Virus record (IMG/VR): IMGVR_UViG_3300017779_004709
Span: 1 to 64,000 of that record
Reading direction: 5' to 3' (one strand)
Length of the DNA stretch: 64,000 nt
Source of the DNA: a virus
A program made the translations under genes and the position numbers. Positions 24,764 to 32,525 of this stretch are shown here, piece by piece. How positions within the stretch are numbered: position 1 is the first letter of the stretch; the number at the start of each line of letters is the position of its first letter. The notes beneath the pieces are model-generated. The model was given only the letters and a program-made list of their open reading frames with translations. It had not been told where the DNA came from and ran no database searches.

Positions 24764-26727
24764 AAAATTGGGATAAAATATTAAAAGATTTTTCACACAA
24801 ATGTAAAGGTGGTGCACCAGATTTAAAGAATCCAACACACCTTCAGTTTTTAAGAGAATCATTGATTAAATTTGGTTGGAAAGAAAATGCCACGAATGAA
24901 TTTATTGGTAATTTAAGGGAAGATAAAAAAGAAGATTGGTGGTCAAAGTTAACACCACCAGAACAGGCAGATTATATTAAAAAACATCCTGGTTCAAAAA
25001 AGGCGATTCAAGCTAAAAAAGAAAAAGAGAAACAAAAAAAATCACAAAAATCAGGTAAAGGTCAAAGTGAAAGTGAAAGTGCTAATGTAACACAACCAAC
25101 AAAAGAACAATCATCTAAAGAGTCATCAAAGGCCAAACGGATGGAAACGATGGTTGATCTTATTTCAAGAGAAAAATCTATTACAGATGAGGCTGGTAGT
25201 AGTTCGTTGAATGAGGAAGATGCACGAAAGTATTCCGATTATTTAGAAACAATTAATACACCTGAAGGATTTGATGCTTGGGTTAAGGAAGAAAAACAAC
25301 GGAGACAAGATTTAGTAAATAAACACGGTGCAGTAAACAATAAAACAATAAATAAGTTGGATGACGACCTTAGAGAAGAATTGTGTGGAACGAGTGGTAA
25401 GGTTTCTACTCGTGGTGTCCATCAAGGAAAAAAGAATTGTCCAGAGTTTACAAAATTATATAATTCAGTATCAACAAAAGGAGGCCCACCTGATAATGCA
25501 GTAACAGGTAATTATCCTGATGATATGGTATATCCAGAAGGACATTCGAAATCAGGTCAACCACATCCATATGCTGGTAAATCAAAAAAGGGAGTTAGGT
25601 ATCAAAATGTTTTAAAGGCCTATTTGGAAACTGGTGGGGTATGTCCTATAACAAAAGAAGTTGTTCCATTACAAGATATGCAATTAGACCATATAGTATC
25701 ATTGGATAATGGTGGAAAAGATGAACCTGGTAATTGGATGTTTACTAAGACGAATATTAATCAGTTTAAATCTTCAAAGGAAAATCCAGCAATTCAAGCA
25801 GATTTAGAAGAAATATTGAATATGACAGACGAAGAATGGGAATCAAAAGAAGCTGAAAATAAATTTAAAAATTATAAAAAGAACGAACAAAGAGCATTTT
25901 GGAGATCACAATTTGAAAGTGGAGCAGCCCATCCAACTGAAGAACAATTAAATAAAATGAACAAAGATGAAGTGGATGCTTTTGTTTATGCGTATAATGA
26001 AACAGCTTCAGAGGACGAGCAGATATCAAGATATGGAACTCAGAAAAAACAAGTAACATTAGATAATGGTGAAAAGGTAGACCTTACTTACGCAAGAGGT
26101 GAGGGTGGAAATGCTATAAGACCATTAGAAAATAAGCCTGAAACTTGGGGACTTTATGTTGATGAAGATACGGGTGAAGTAAAACAAGATAAATCAGTCA
26201 AATCATATAAAGATGCAGCAAAAAGATATAAGGCAGCACGAGGTAGTGGTGGTAGAGGTAAAGGGAAACAAGGTTTGGTAGATGCAATTGTATCTAAGGG
26301 ATTGGTTACAAGACTTAAAGATGACAAAGCTACTAATGAAATAGTAGATGAGGCTTTGGATAATCACAGAAAAGGAATTGTAGATTCACCTGAAAAACAA
26401 AGACTTGATAGAGCAAAAGAAAAGATTAAAAAATTATCAGCTGGTGGAAAGACTACTGGTATTCAGATGAAAAAGAAGGTTGACTCACAAATGAAACAAT
26501 GGAATGTAGATAATCCACCACCAACTACGGAAAAAGTCAAAACTGGTGAGGATGAATCTGGTAATCCAATTTTTACAGATAAGAAATTACCAGTTGGAAA
26601 GAATGGTAAAATTACCAAGGCAGGTAAAAGGTCAAAGGCATATAAAGATTACGAAAAGAAAAGAGATGAACAGGAGTATCGTTATTATAGACAAGAATTC
26701 TATAATACATTAGGTCAGGAAGTTTAG
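24760..26727 (+). CDS. HNH endonuclease-domain protein, large and modular
   Basis: A 655-residue protein overlapping the polymerase-like gene by 4 nt (ATGA). Residues 15-55 ('CKGGAPDLKNPTHLQFLRESL', 'FGWKENATNEFIGNL') and 60-80 ('WWSKLTPPEQADYIKKHPGSK') form an N-terminal module that I associate with marine phage proteins. Residues 290-335 carry an HNH nuclease motif: Cys295, Asp310-His311, Asn325 and Asn332. Residues 85-125 and 470-655 are Lys/Glu-rich and disordered. It is far too large for a simple homing endonuclease. Roles in DNA packaging, host DNA cutting or virion-carried nuclease are all possible. Confidence 0.65.
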   Translation: MKNWDKILKDFSHKCKGGAPDLKNPTHLQFLRESLIKFGWKENATNEFIGNLREDKKEDWWSKLTPPEQADYIKKHPGSKKAIQAKKEKEKQKKSQKSGKGQSESESANVTQPTKEQSSKESSKAKRMETMVDLISREKSITDEAGSSSLNEEDARKYSDYLETINTPEGFDAWVKEEKQRRQDLVNKHGAVNNKTINKLDDDLREELCGTSGKVSTRGVHQGKKNCPEFTKLYNSVSTKGGPPDNAVTGNYPDDMVYPEGHSKSGQPHPYAGKSKKGVRYQNVLKAYLETGGVCPITKEVVPLQDMQLDHIVSLDNGGKDEPGNWMFTKTNINQFKSSKENPAIQADLEEILNMTDEEWESKEAENKFKNYKKNEQRAFWRSQFESGAAHPTEEQLNKMNKDEVDAFVYAYNETASEDEQISRYGTQKKQVTLDNGEKVDLTYARGEGGNAIRPLENKPETWGLYVDEDTGEVKQDKSVKSYKDAAKRYKAARGSGGRGKGKQGLVDAIVSKGLVTRLKDDKATNEIVDEALDNHRKGIVDSPEKQRLDRAKEKIKKLSAGGKTTGIQMKKKVDSQMKQWNVDNPPPTTEKVKTGEDESGNPIFTDKKLPVGKNGKITKAGKRSKAYKDYEKKRDEQEYRYYRQEFYNTLGQEV

Positions 26728-27159
26728 ATGAGAACACAACTACTATGTACATTCACAAAACGAAACAGACTCTACGAAACCGTAGGCTTAATCATTGAGT
26801 GCCACGATATTGTATTCAATAAAGTTTATGTGTTTCAAAATGAGGATGACCACCATTCGTTAATCTGTACATATAATATACCACAGAATCAAGATAATTT
26901 TATCGAAGGTATAGATACGATAGCACTTCATAGAAAGAAACAAACCAATACACTTTATACTATTAATTCATTAAATGAGATTATCAGAGAAAAGAATAAT
27001 GGTGTATTGGATAAGACATTTCCTGTACCTTGGGAAGAATATCAGAACACCCTATTATTAGTAAATGATGAGGGATTAAATAAAATTCATACACGAATTT
27101 ACACCATTGTAAACGTGGATACTTGGGAGAATGACCAAAAATTAAAAGATGAATTATAG
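26728..27159 (+). CDS. Hypothetical protein
   Basis: A 143-residue protein beginning right after the stop of the HNH gene, with 'aggaag' 5-10 nt upstream of the ATG. It has a mixed alpha/beta composition, many His and Asn, and no motif I recognise. It overlaps the GH6-like gene by 11 nt, so it is translated in the same operon; no function can be assigned. Confidence 0.6.
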   Translation: MRTQLLCTFTKRNRLYETVGLIIECHDIVFNKVYVFQNEDDHHSLICTYNIPQNQDNFIEGIDTIALHRKKQTNTLYTINSLNEIIREKNNGVLDKTFPVPWEEYQNTLLLVNDEGLNKIHTRIYTIVNVDTWENDQKLKDEL

Positions 27160-27985
27160 GTTTTATTATCCAGATTGGAATAGTAGAGAAGATGTTTGTA
27201 AAAAACATCCACAAATAAAAGAAATTACAAAAGAACCCATAGCTTTTTGGTATGGAGTTGGGCCTAAGAGAACAATTAGGAAAACCAAACATTCCATACA
27301 AAGATTACTCAAACGGGCACATCCATATTTACCAGTATTGGTAATATATTCAATACCATACAGAGATTTAGGACATCATTCAAAAGGTGGTGCAGATTCA
27401 GATGATGAATACTTGGAATTCATACAAGAGTTTTGTAGTTCACTTGGAGATAAATCACCAATCGTAATATACGAACCTGATTGTATTCCACACATGGAAC
27501 AAATGGGTGTGGTTGATGGGTTGGATAGGATGAGGTTGATTAAGGCAAGTATTGAGTTGTTAAGTAGGACAAATGCATCAGTTTATATAGACATAGGACA
27601 CCCAAAATGGTTAAGTGTTCCTAAGGCAGTAAGTTATTTAGGATTATGTGATATTCACAAGGTAAAAGGATTTGCACTAAACACGAGTAACTATTATGCC
27701 ACTACAACTTGTTATGAATATGGAAAGAAGATTTCAAAACGACTTAATAATACTCATTTTGTAATAGACACCTCAAGAAATGGTAATGGAGCTAATTCAG
27801 AACATTTCAATCCGTTTGGTCGTTCAATTGGTGAATATCCAACCACACAAACTTGTGATGAAATAGTAGATGCTTACTTGTGGGTAAAGGTGCCTGGTGA
27901 AAGTGATGGAAGGGTTAATGGAGGTCCTAAGGCTGGGAGATTTAGTCATGGATTGGCATTAGACTTGATACATAATAAGAAATGA
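27149..27985 (+). CDS. GH6 cellulase-like glycoside hydrolase
   Basis: A 278-residue protein matching glycoside hydrolase family 6 (cellobiohydrolase/endoglucanase). Residues 63-73 'VLVIYSIPYRD' match the active-site segment with the general-acid-region Arg72-Asp73; residues 105-111 'IVIYEPD' contain the EPD catalytic Asp111; 'YIDIGHPKWL' (146-155), 'GFALNTSNYY' (174-183), 'VIDTSRNGNG' (205-214) and 'LWVKVPGESDG' (244-254) with Lys247, Glu251 and Asp253 follow in family order. GH6 cleaves beta-1,4-glucan with inversion. There is no signal peptide or carbohydrate-binding module. It overlaps both neighbours. It may act on host or algal glucans after lysis, or on bacterial cellulose. Confidence 0.8.
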   Translation: MNYRFYYPDWNSREDVCKKHPQIKEITKEPIAFWYGVGPKRTIRKTKHSIQRLLKRAHPYLPVLVIYSIPYRDLGHHSKGGADSDDEYLEFIQEFCSSLGDKSPIVIYEPDCIPHMEQMGVVDGLDRMRLIKASIELLSRTNASVYIDIGHPKWLSVPKAVSYLGLCDIHKVKGFALNTSNYYATTTCYEYGKKISKRLNNTHFVIDTSRNGNGANSEHFNPFGRSIGEYPTTQTCDEIVDAYLWVKVPGESDGRVNGGPKAGRFSHGLALDLIHNKK

Positions 27986-28668
27986 AACAAGGTTATGAAA
28001 TAGTAAATGATTTTCTTACAGAAGAAGAACATAAACATTATTTAAGTGTATCGGAACAACGATATATAGATTCCCAAAAAAATGATAGTGAATATTACTC
28101 TTGGAATGGAAAAAATAATTTAAATAAAATTGAGGGTGCATGTAACTTTGAACCAGAGTTTTTAAAATTAGCATCCCATCCCACATTAGTAAATAAGGCA
28201 AGAGAATTATTAAATACAGAGGATAGTATTGATGTTTATATTAGTAAATTCTTTCCGATGATTCCAAGAGTAGGAAAATCTACATTTATGCATCAAGATA
28301 ATTATTACTTTAATGGTAATCCAAAAAAGATAGTAAGTTGCGCAGTTTACCTACAAGATACCACGAAAGAAAATGGTTGTTTACGAGTAGTTGAAGATTC
28401 ACACAATCAAGGTATATTTCCACATGATTTAGAAAGTGAAATACCATATGTGAAGTGGATTGATAAAAAATTGTTAAAGGATTACAATATAATTGATTTG
28501 GAGTTAAAATCACCATATGCAGTATTTTTTAATATCAATATGGTACATGGTTGTTATAAAAATAAATCAAATGATACACGATTTAGTTTGGCATGGGAGT
28601 ATATTGAAACATCAAATCGAGATGTTCAAATGTCTGATGAATTGTGGTGTGATAGGAATACCATATGA
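27982..28668 (+). CDS. Phytanoyl-CoA dioxygenase-like Fe(II)/2OG oxygenase
   Basis: A 228-residue protein of the PhyH type. His104 and Asp106 in 'FMHQDNYYF' and His189 in 'NINMVHGCYKN' form the HxD...H iron site, and Arg200 in 'DTRFSLAWEY' fits the 2-oxoglutarate-binding position. Family members hydroxylate small molecules, lipids or modified bases. It overlaps the GH6 gene by 4 nt (ATGA) and the next methyltransferase by 4 nt. The substrate is unknown. Phage members of this family are common in marine genomes. Confidence 0.8.
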   Translation: MKQGYEIVNDFLTEEEHKHYLSVSEQRYIDSQKNDSEYYSWNGKNNLNKIEGACNFEPEFLKLASHPTLVNKARELLNTEDSIDVYISKFFPMIPRVGKSTFMHQDNYYFNGNPKKIVSCAVYLQDTTKENGCLRVVEDSHNQGIFPHDLESEIPYVKWIDKKLLKDYNIIDLELKSPYAVFFNINMVHGCYKNKSNDTRFSLAWEYIETSNRDVQMSDELWCDRNTI

Positions 28669-29273
28669 AAAATTTATACACACAGAGATTTAATCCAGAT
28701 CCTAAATGGTGGATGGATGGATACCACGATTACAATAAATATTTTGTTGGATTTATTCATATGCTAAACGACCTATGGGGAGATTGGAATACCTACGCAG
28801 ATAAAAAGAAGTGGAATATGATTGAAATCGGTAGTTATATGGGAGAATCAATTCTATTGTTTAATTCTATTGGTATCTTTAACGAGATACATTCGATAGA
28901 ACCATTTGAAGGACACGAACAGCACATGGTAGATTATGGATATGATTGGGATTTTGTTAAAGAAGAATTTAAAACCAATACAAGATTATGTAAGAATATT
29001 ATCCAATATGAAGATTATAGTTATAATGTTGTTGATAATTTTGAAGATAATTCAATTGATTTTATTTATATAGATGGTGACCATTCATATGCGGGTGTGA
29101 AACGAGATGTAGAATTATTTATACCAAAGGTTAAAAATGGTGGTTTTATTGGAGGTCATGATTATGACCATCAAGAATGGATGGGTGTGTGTGATGGTGT
29201 AGATGATGCATTACTTGGTAAACCAACTAAAACCTATCTCGACACGAGTTGGATTAAAAAAATAGTTAAATAA
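28665..29273 (+). CDS. Class I SAM-dependent methyltransferase (Methyltransf_24-like)
   Basis: A 202-residue protein. Residues 54-62 (EIGSYMGES) are motif I; the acidic 'IEPFEG' follows at the end of strand 2; 'IDFIYIDGDHSYAGVKRDVELF' and 'VKNGGFIGGHDY' are the features of the small-molecule or sugar methyltransferase group Methyltransf_24. It sits at the end of an overlapping operon with the dioxygenase and GH6-like genes. The stop is followed by a strong sigma-70-like promoter. The target is unknown. Confidence 0.8.
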   Translation: MKNLYTQRFNPDPKWWMDGYHDYNKYFVGFIHMLNDLWGDWNTYADKKKWNMIEIGSYMGESILLFNSIGIFNEIHSIEPFEGHEQHMVDYGYDWDFVKEEFKTNTRLCKNIIQYEDYSYNVVDNFEDNSIDFIYIDGDHSYAGVKRDVELFIPKVKNGGFIGGHDYDHQEWMGVCDGVDDALLGKPTKTYLDTSWIKKIVK

Positions 29274-29285
29274 TTAAAAAAACAC

Positions 29286-29315
29286 TTGACTTGTATAGGT
29301 TTTTCGTGTTAAGAT
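29286..29315 (+). promoter_or_regulatory. Sigma-70-like promoter P1
   Basis: TTGACT (29286-29291), 18-bp spacer, TAAGAT (29310-29315), followed by the shared string CAAGTATGA. The next ATG is at 29321, only 6 nt after the -10 box, so the expected transcription start is at or within 1-2 nt of the start codon. Confidence 0.8.
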
Positions 29316-29320
29316 CAAGT

Positions 29321-29821
29321 ATGAAAAAGAAACCACAGCATATTGAATTGATTCCATCTCGTGGTGTTAAAATAAATAAGAAAAAATATGGTCGAAGAAT
29401 TCAACAACTCGAACATATACTTAATGATAAGACATATATTACAGAAGATAATTACAACTCATATCACGAGTTTATTCGTAGTATGCATGGGGCATTAGTA
29501 AAGGGTAGAAAGATTACATATAAAATGGAATCAGCAATTACCAAGATTGTTAAAACTTACTCAAAACACATCAAACCAGAATATCAAATAAAACGATTAG
29601 AATATATTGAGAAAACTCTAAAGAAGGTACAATCAATTCGTGTTCTTTTAGATAAATGTAACTATTTACCTGATTATAGGTATGGAAAGGATATGTTCTT
29701 GGATTCCATAGAGAATCAAGTCAAAAGAAGAGCGTATTTAAGTAAAAAACAAAGGGTATATCTAAATAAATTTCATCAACAATTTACAAAAAAAGTTAAA
29801 AAAAATGAAAAAAAGACTTGA
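29321..29821 (+). CDS. Hypothetical basic protein, possible leaderless gene
   Basis: A 166-residue, Lys/Arg-rich, helical protein starting at ATG 29321. No Shine-Dalgarno sequence is visible, and the promoter -10 box ends 6 nt before it, so the mRNA may be leaderless; a TTG at 29291 is another possible start but lies inside the promoter. I recognise no domain. It is the first gene of an apparently early-transcribed block. Its stop codon overlaps the -35 box of the next promoter. A DNA- or RNA-binding role would suit its charge. Confidence 0.6.
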   Translation: MKKKPQHIELIPSRGVKINKKKYGRRIQQLEHILNDKTYITEDNYNSYHEFIRSMHGALVKGRKITYKMESAITKIVKTYSKHIKPEYQIKRLEYIEKTLKKVQSIRVLLDKCNYLPDYRYGKDMFLDSIENQVKRRAYLSKKQRVYLNKFHQQFTKKVKKNEKKT

Positions 29822-29846
29822 CTTTAACGCAAATTCTTCGTAAGAT
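29818..29846 (+). promoter_or_regulatory. Sigma-70-like promoter P2 overlapping a stop codon
   Basis: TTGACT (29818-29823), 17-bp spacer, TAAGAT (29841-29846), then CAAGTATGA. The TGA stop of the upstream gene (29819-29821) lies inside the -35 box. It drives the VWA-domain gene. Confidence 0.85.
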
Positions 29847-29869
29847 CAAGTATGAATGAGAGAGAAAAT

Positions 29870-32065
29870 ATGAACAAAATCAAACACTTTAATCCAATGG
29901 CACTTCGTGAGAAGTATTCTGTTGGTAATCTTAATAAGAAGAACAATTATAGTTCTTTTTGGTTAGGTAATGATTGGGATACCACATCAACTTTTGATGA
30001 TGAGGATAATAAACCCAAAGGTCCTGACCTAATTCAATTAGCGTCTTACAGACGAGCAATCGCTAACTTTGTTAATATCGTAACGAGTCAAGATGTTCCT
30101 GTTACTTTCAACGCGACAGGAGATAGTTATACTGATGGTAAAAAAGTAGTTATCTCATCTAAGTTAGATGACAAACTATTTGATTCAACCGTAGGTTTAG
30201 CACTTCACGAAGGAAGTCATATCAAACTTTCTGATTTTGATTTCTTAAAGAATTTAGAAAATAACATCCCACAAGAATACTTTATTCGTAGTAAGAAAAA
30301 AGGTTATTCTAAAAATGATGTTATGTCTTATGTTAAAAATTTACTTAACTATGTAGAAGATAGGAGAATTGATTTTCATATCTTTTCTAACGCTCCAGGA
30401 TATAAGGGGTATTATCATTCTATGTATGACAAGTATTTTTACTCAAAAGTAATTGATAAAGCACTTGGTACTGATGAGTACACCGAAGAAAATATGGATT
30501 CTTATATGTTCCGTATTATCAACCTTACTAATAAAAATACTGATTTATCTAAACTTAATGGTTTAAGAGATGTTTGGAAAGTTCTTGATATTAAGAATGT
30601 TTCTCGACTAACCAATACTGAATCAGCTTTCAATACCGCACTTGATATTTACAATGTTATTCTTAACAACCTTCCTGATGGTGTTGAGAAAACTGATGAC
30701 AATGGTAATACATCATATGATAGACAAGATGGAAGTGGTAATTCAGAAGAATCTACTGAGGGTAGTGGTTCATCACCTAAGAGTGGTGGTCAAGAAGAAT
30801 CTCGTGAGATTACTGATACAGAATTTGAATCACTTCTTGATTCTATCGAGAAAGGTGAATCAGAAGAAAGTCAAAGTGGTGGTTCCGCAGTTGATACAAG
30901 TGGTATGGATTTACCTGAGTCTAAGAAGAAAGAAAGTAATTCCAAACCAACTTCTCTAAATACTCTATCAGACGCACAGAAGAAAACTCTTGAAAACGCA
31001 ATCAAGAAACAAAAGAAATTTATGGATGGAGATATCCAAAAGAACAAACTTTCTAAGAAAGACAAACAAGCTATTGATTCTATTGACCAAAGTGGAATGT
31101 CTTATAAGGAAGTTGGTAAAGACCTCAAGAAAGATTCTGAGTATGGTAGAAGTGTAAAGTCTACCAAGTGTATCTTGGTTAAGAATTTCAATAAAGCATT
31201 GGTTGATTCTGATACTATTGGAATGATTAGTACTTCTCGTTGGTATAGAGAAGATACAGAAGAAGCAGTAAAAGAAGGTTTAAGACTTGGACAAGTTCTT
31301 GGTAGAAAACTTTCCGTTAGAACTGAATCAAGAGATACCAAGTATACAAGAAAGAACACAGGAAGAATCGACAAGAGATTAATTTCTGAGTTAGGTTTTG
31401 GAAATACTGATGTATTCCAACAGACTTTTGTTGATACTTTTCCAGACGCTTTCCTTCACATCTCAGTAGACGCGAGTGGTTCTATGGGTGGTTCAAAGTG
31501 GACTAACACAATGAAGTCTGTAACCGCTATGGTAAAAGCAATTGATATGATTGAAGGTGTAGATGTGGTTGTGAGTTTCCGTTCCACACAAAATAGTGGT
31601 GGTCATACTCGTAGAAGTTCTACTTACAGACCAATTATGTTAATCGCCTATGATTCTCGTAAGGATAGTTTGGTTAAAGTAAAAACTCTTTTCAAGTATC
31701 TACAACCAAGTGGAACTACTCCTGAAGGTTTATGTTACGAAGCAGTTATGGATGAAATGGTTGAAGGTATGAAAGATAGAGAATCATACTTCCTAAATTT
31801 TTCCGATGGGATGCCGATGTTTCAAAATGATGACTTAGATTATTATCACGGAACAGCTACCAACCATACCAAGAAAATGGTTAAGGAACTTCGTAATCGT
31901 GGAATCAAAGTTTTGAGTTATTTCGTTGGAGATTCAGATTATGACAGAGATAGAAGTATGAGTGATTTCAAAAAAATGTATGGTAAGGATTCTCAATACA
32001 TCGATATAACTTCTGTAACAGCAGTTTCAAGAACTATGAACAAGAAATTCTTGGAAAAGAATTAA
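29870..32065 (+). CDS. CobT-like VWA protein with HExxH motif
   Basis: A 731-residue protein. I chose ATG 29870, which has 'gagagagaaaat' upstream; ATG 29852 has no ribosome site and lies at the expected transcript start. Residues 113-117 are HEGSH, an HExxH zinc-peptidase-type motif within 'GLALHEGSHIKLS'. Residues 270-420 are acidic, Ser-rich and disordered. Residues 534-538 are DASGS, the MIDAS metal site of a von Willebrand A domain that fills the C-terminal 200 residues. The gene precedes an AAA+ ATPase of CobS/MoxR type; such AAA-VWA pairs act as remodelling machines. 'CobT' in phages does not prove cobalamin synthesis. Confidence 0.8.
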   Translation: MNKIKHFNPMALREKYSVGNLNKKNNYSSFWLGNDWDTTSTFDDEDNKPKGPDLIQLASYRRAIANFVNIVTSQDVPVTFNATGDSYTDGKKVVISSKLDDKLFDSTVGLALHEGSHIKLSDFDFLKNLENNIPQEYFIRSKKKGYSKNDVMSYVKNLLNYVEDRRIDFHIFSNAPGYKGYYHSMYDKYFYSKVIDKALGTDEYTEENMDSYMFRIINLTNKNTDLSKLNGLRDVWKVLDIKNVSRLTNTESAFNTALDIYNVILNNLPDGVEKTDDNGNTSYDRQDGSGNSEESTEGSGSSPKSGGQEESREITDTEFESLLDSIEKGESEESQSGGSAVDTSGMDLPESKKKESNSKPTSLNTLSDAQKKTLENAIKKQKKFMDGDIQKNKLSKKDKQAIDSIDQSGMSYKEVGKDLKKDSEYGRSVKSTKCILVKNFNKALVDSDTIGMISTSRWYREDTEEAVKEGLRLGQVLGRKLSVRTESRDTKYTRKNTGRIDKRLISELGFGNTDVFQQTFVDTFPDAFLHISVDASGSMGGSKWTNTMKSVTAMVKAIDMIEGVDVVVSFRSTQNSGGHTRRSSTYRPIMLIAYDSRKDSLVKVKTLFKYLQPSGTTPEGLCYEAVMDEMVEGMKDRESYFLNFSDGMPMFQNDDLDYYHGTATNHTKKMVKELRNRGIKVLSYFVGDSDYDRDRSMSDFKKMYGKDSQYIDITSVTAVSRTMNKKFLEKN

Positions 32066-32241
32066 TGATTAAATGGTTTCTCTCAAAGTGGTATAAACAT
32101 AGTCCGACCTGTAATTGTGGTTGGACTATGAAACCCACACAAGTAAGACGAGAGGAATATAGTTGGATATGTATATGGAAAAAATGTGGATGGGAAACCT
32201 ACCAATCGAGTAATGGTAGATTACATTGGTATAGAAGATGA
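32065..32241 (+). CDS. Small Cys/Trp-rich protein
   Basis: A 58-residue protein whose ATG overlaps the preceding stop (TAATG). Cys16, Cys18, Cys36 and Cys41 with seven Trp suggest a small zinc-ribbon-like or redox fold. It is basic and has no family I recognise. Translational coupling to the VWA gene suggests linked function. Confidence 0.5.
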   Translation: MIKWFLSKWYKHSPTCNCGWTMKPTQVRREEYSWICIWKKCGWETYQSSNGRLHWYRR

Positions 32242-32271
32242 AAAAAAACTTAAAAAAAGTGAAAAAAACAC

Positions 32272-32300
32272 TTGACTTTTACAAAAATTATTCGTAAGAT
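32272..32300 (+). promoter_or_regulatory. Sigma-70-like promoter P3
   Basis: TTGACT (32272-32277), 17-bp spacer, TAAGAT (32295-32300), then CAAATATAA. It precedes a 30-residue membrane peptide gene. Confidence 0.8.
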
Positions 32301-32323
32301 CAAATATAATCAAAGGGAATTAA

Positions 32324-32416
32324 ATGAAAAACTTACTTTATACAATAGCAGAATTTTTAACAATGGTTTGGATATTCTTTGTATTCGGATTATTAATGGT
32401 ATTGGGAAATATTTAA
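32324..32416 (+). CDS. Tiny single-span membrane peptide
   Basis: A 30-residue peptide with a good ribosome site ('aaaggg' 7 nt before ATG) and its own promoter 24 nt upstream. After MKNLLYTIAEF, residues 11-28 are hydrophobic (LTMVWIFFVFGLLMVLG), enough for one transmembrane helix. It could regulate a membrane enzyme or host process; the function is unknown. It is below usual gene-calling cut-offs, but the promoter and ribosome site support it. Confidence 0.55.
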   Translation: MKNLLYTIAEFLTMVWIFFVFGLLMVLGNI

Positions 32417-32444
32417 ATTATTTTGAAAATAATGAAAAAAAGAC

Positions 32445-32474
32445 TTGACTTATATACACTTTTTGTTGTAAGAT
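32445..32474 (+). promoter_or_regulatory. Sigma-70-like promoter P4
   Basis: TTGACT (32445-32450), 18-bp spacer, TAAGAT (32469-32474), then CAGGTATGA. It precedes the AAA+ ATPase gene with a 50-nt leader. Confidence 0.85.
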
Positions 32475-32525
32475 CAGGTATGAGAAATGAGAGATTAACT
32501 AACTTAATAAAGGGAAAAAAAAGTT

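Noticed and set aside
27149-27985. Endolysin role for the GH6-like enzyme
   Set aside because: GH6 catalytic blocks fit glucan cleavage, and no peptidoglycan-binding or lysozyme motif is present.
30642-30959. 105-codon frame inside the VWA gene
   Set aside because: It lies in the Ser/Glu-rich linker of the larger gene and reads as hydrophobic/His-Val noise.
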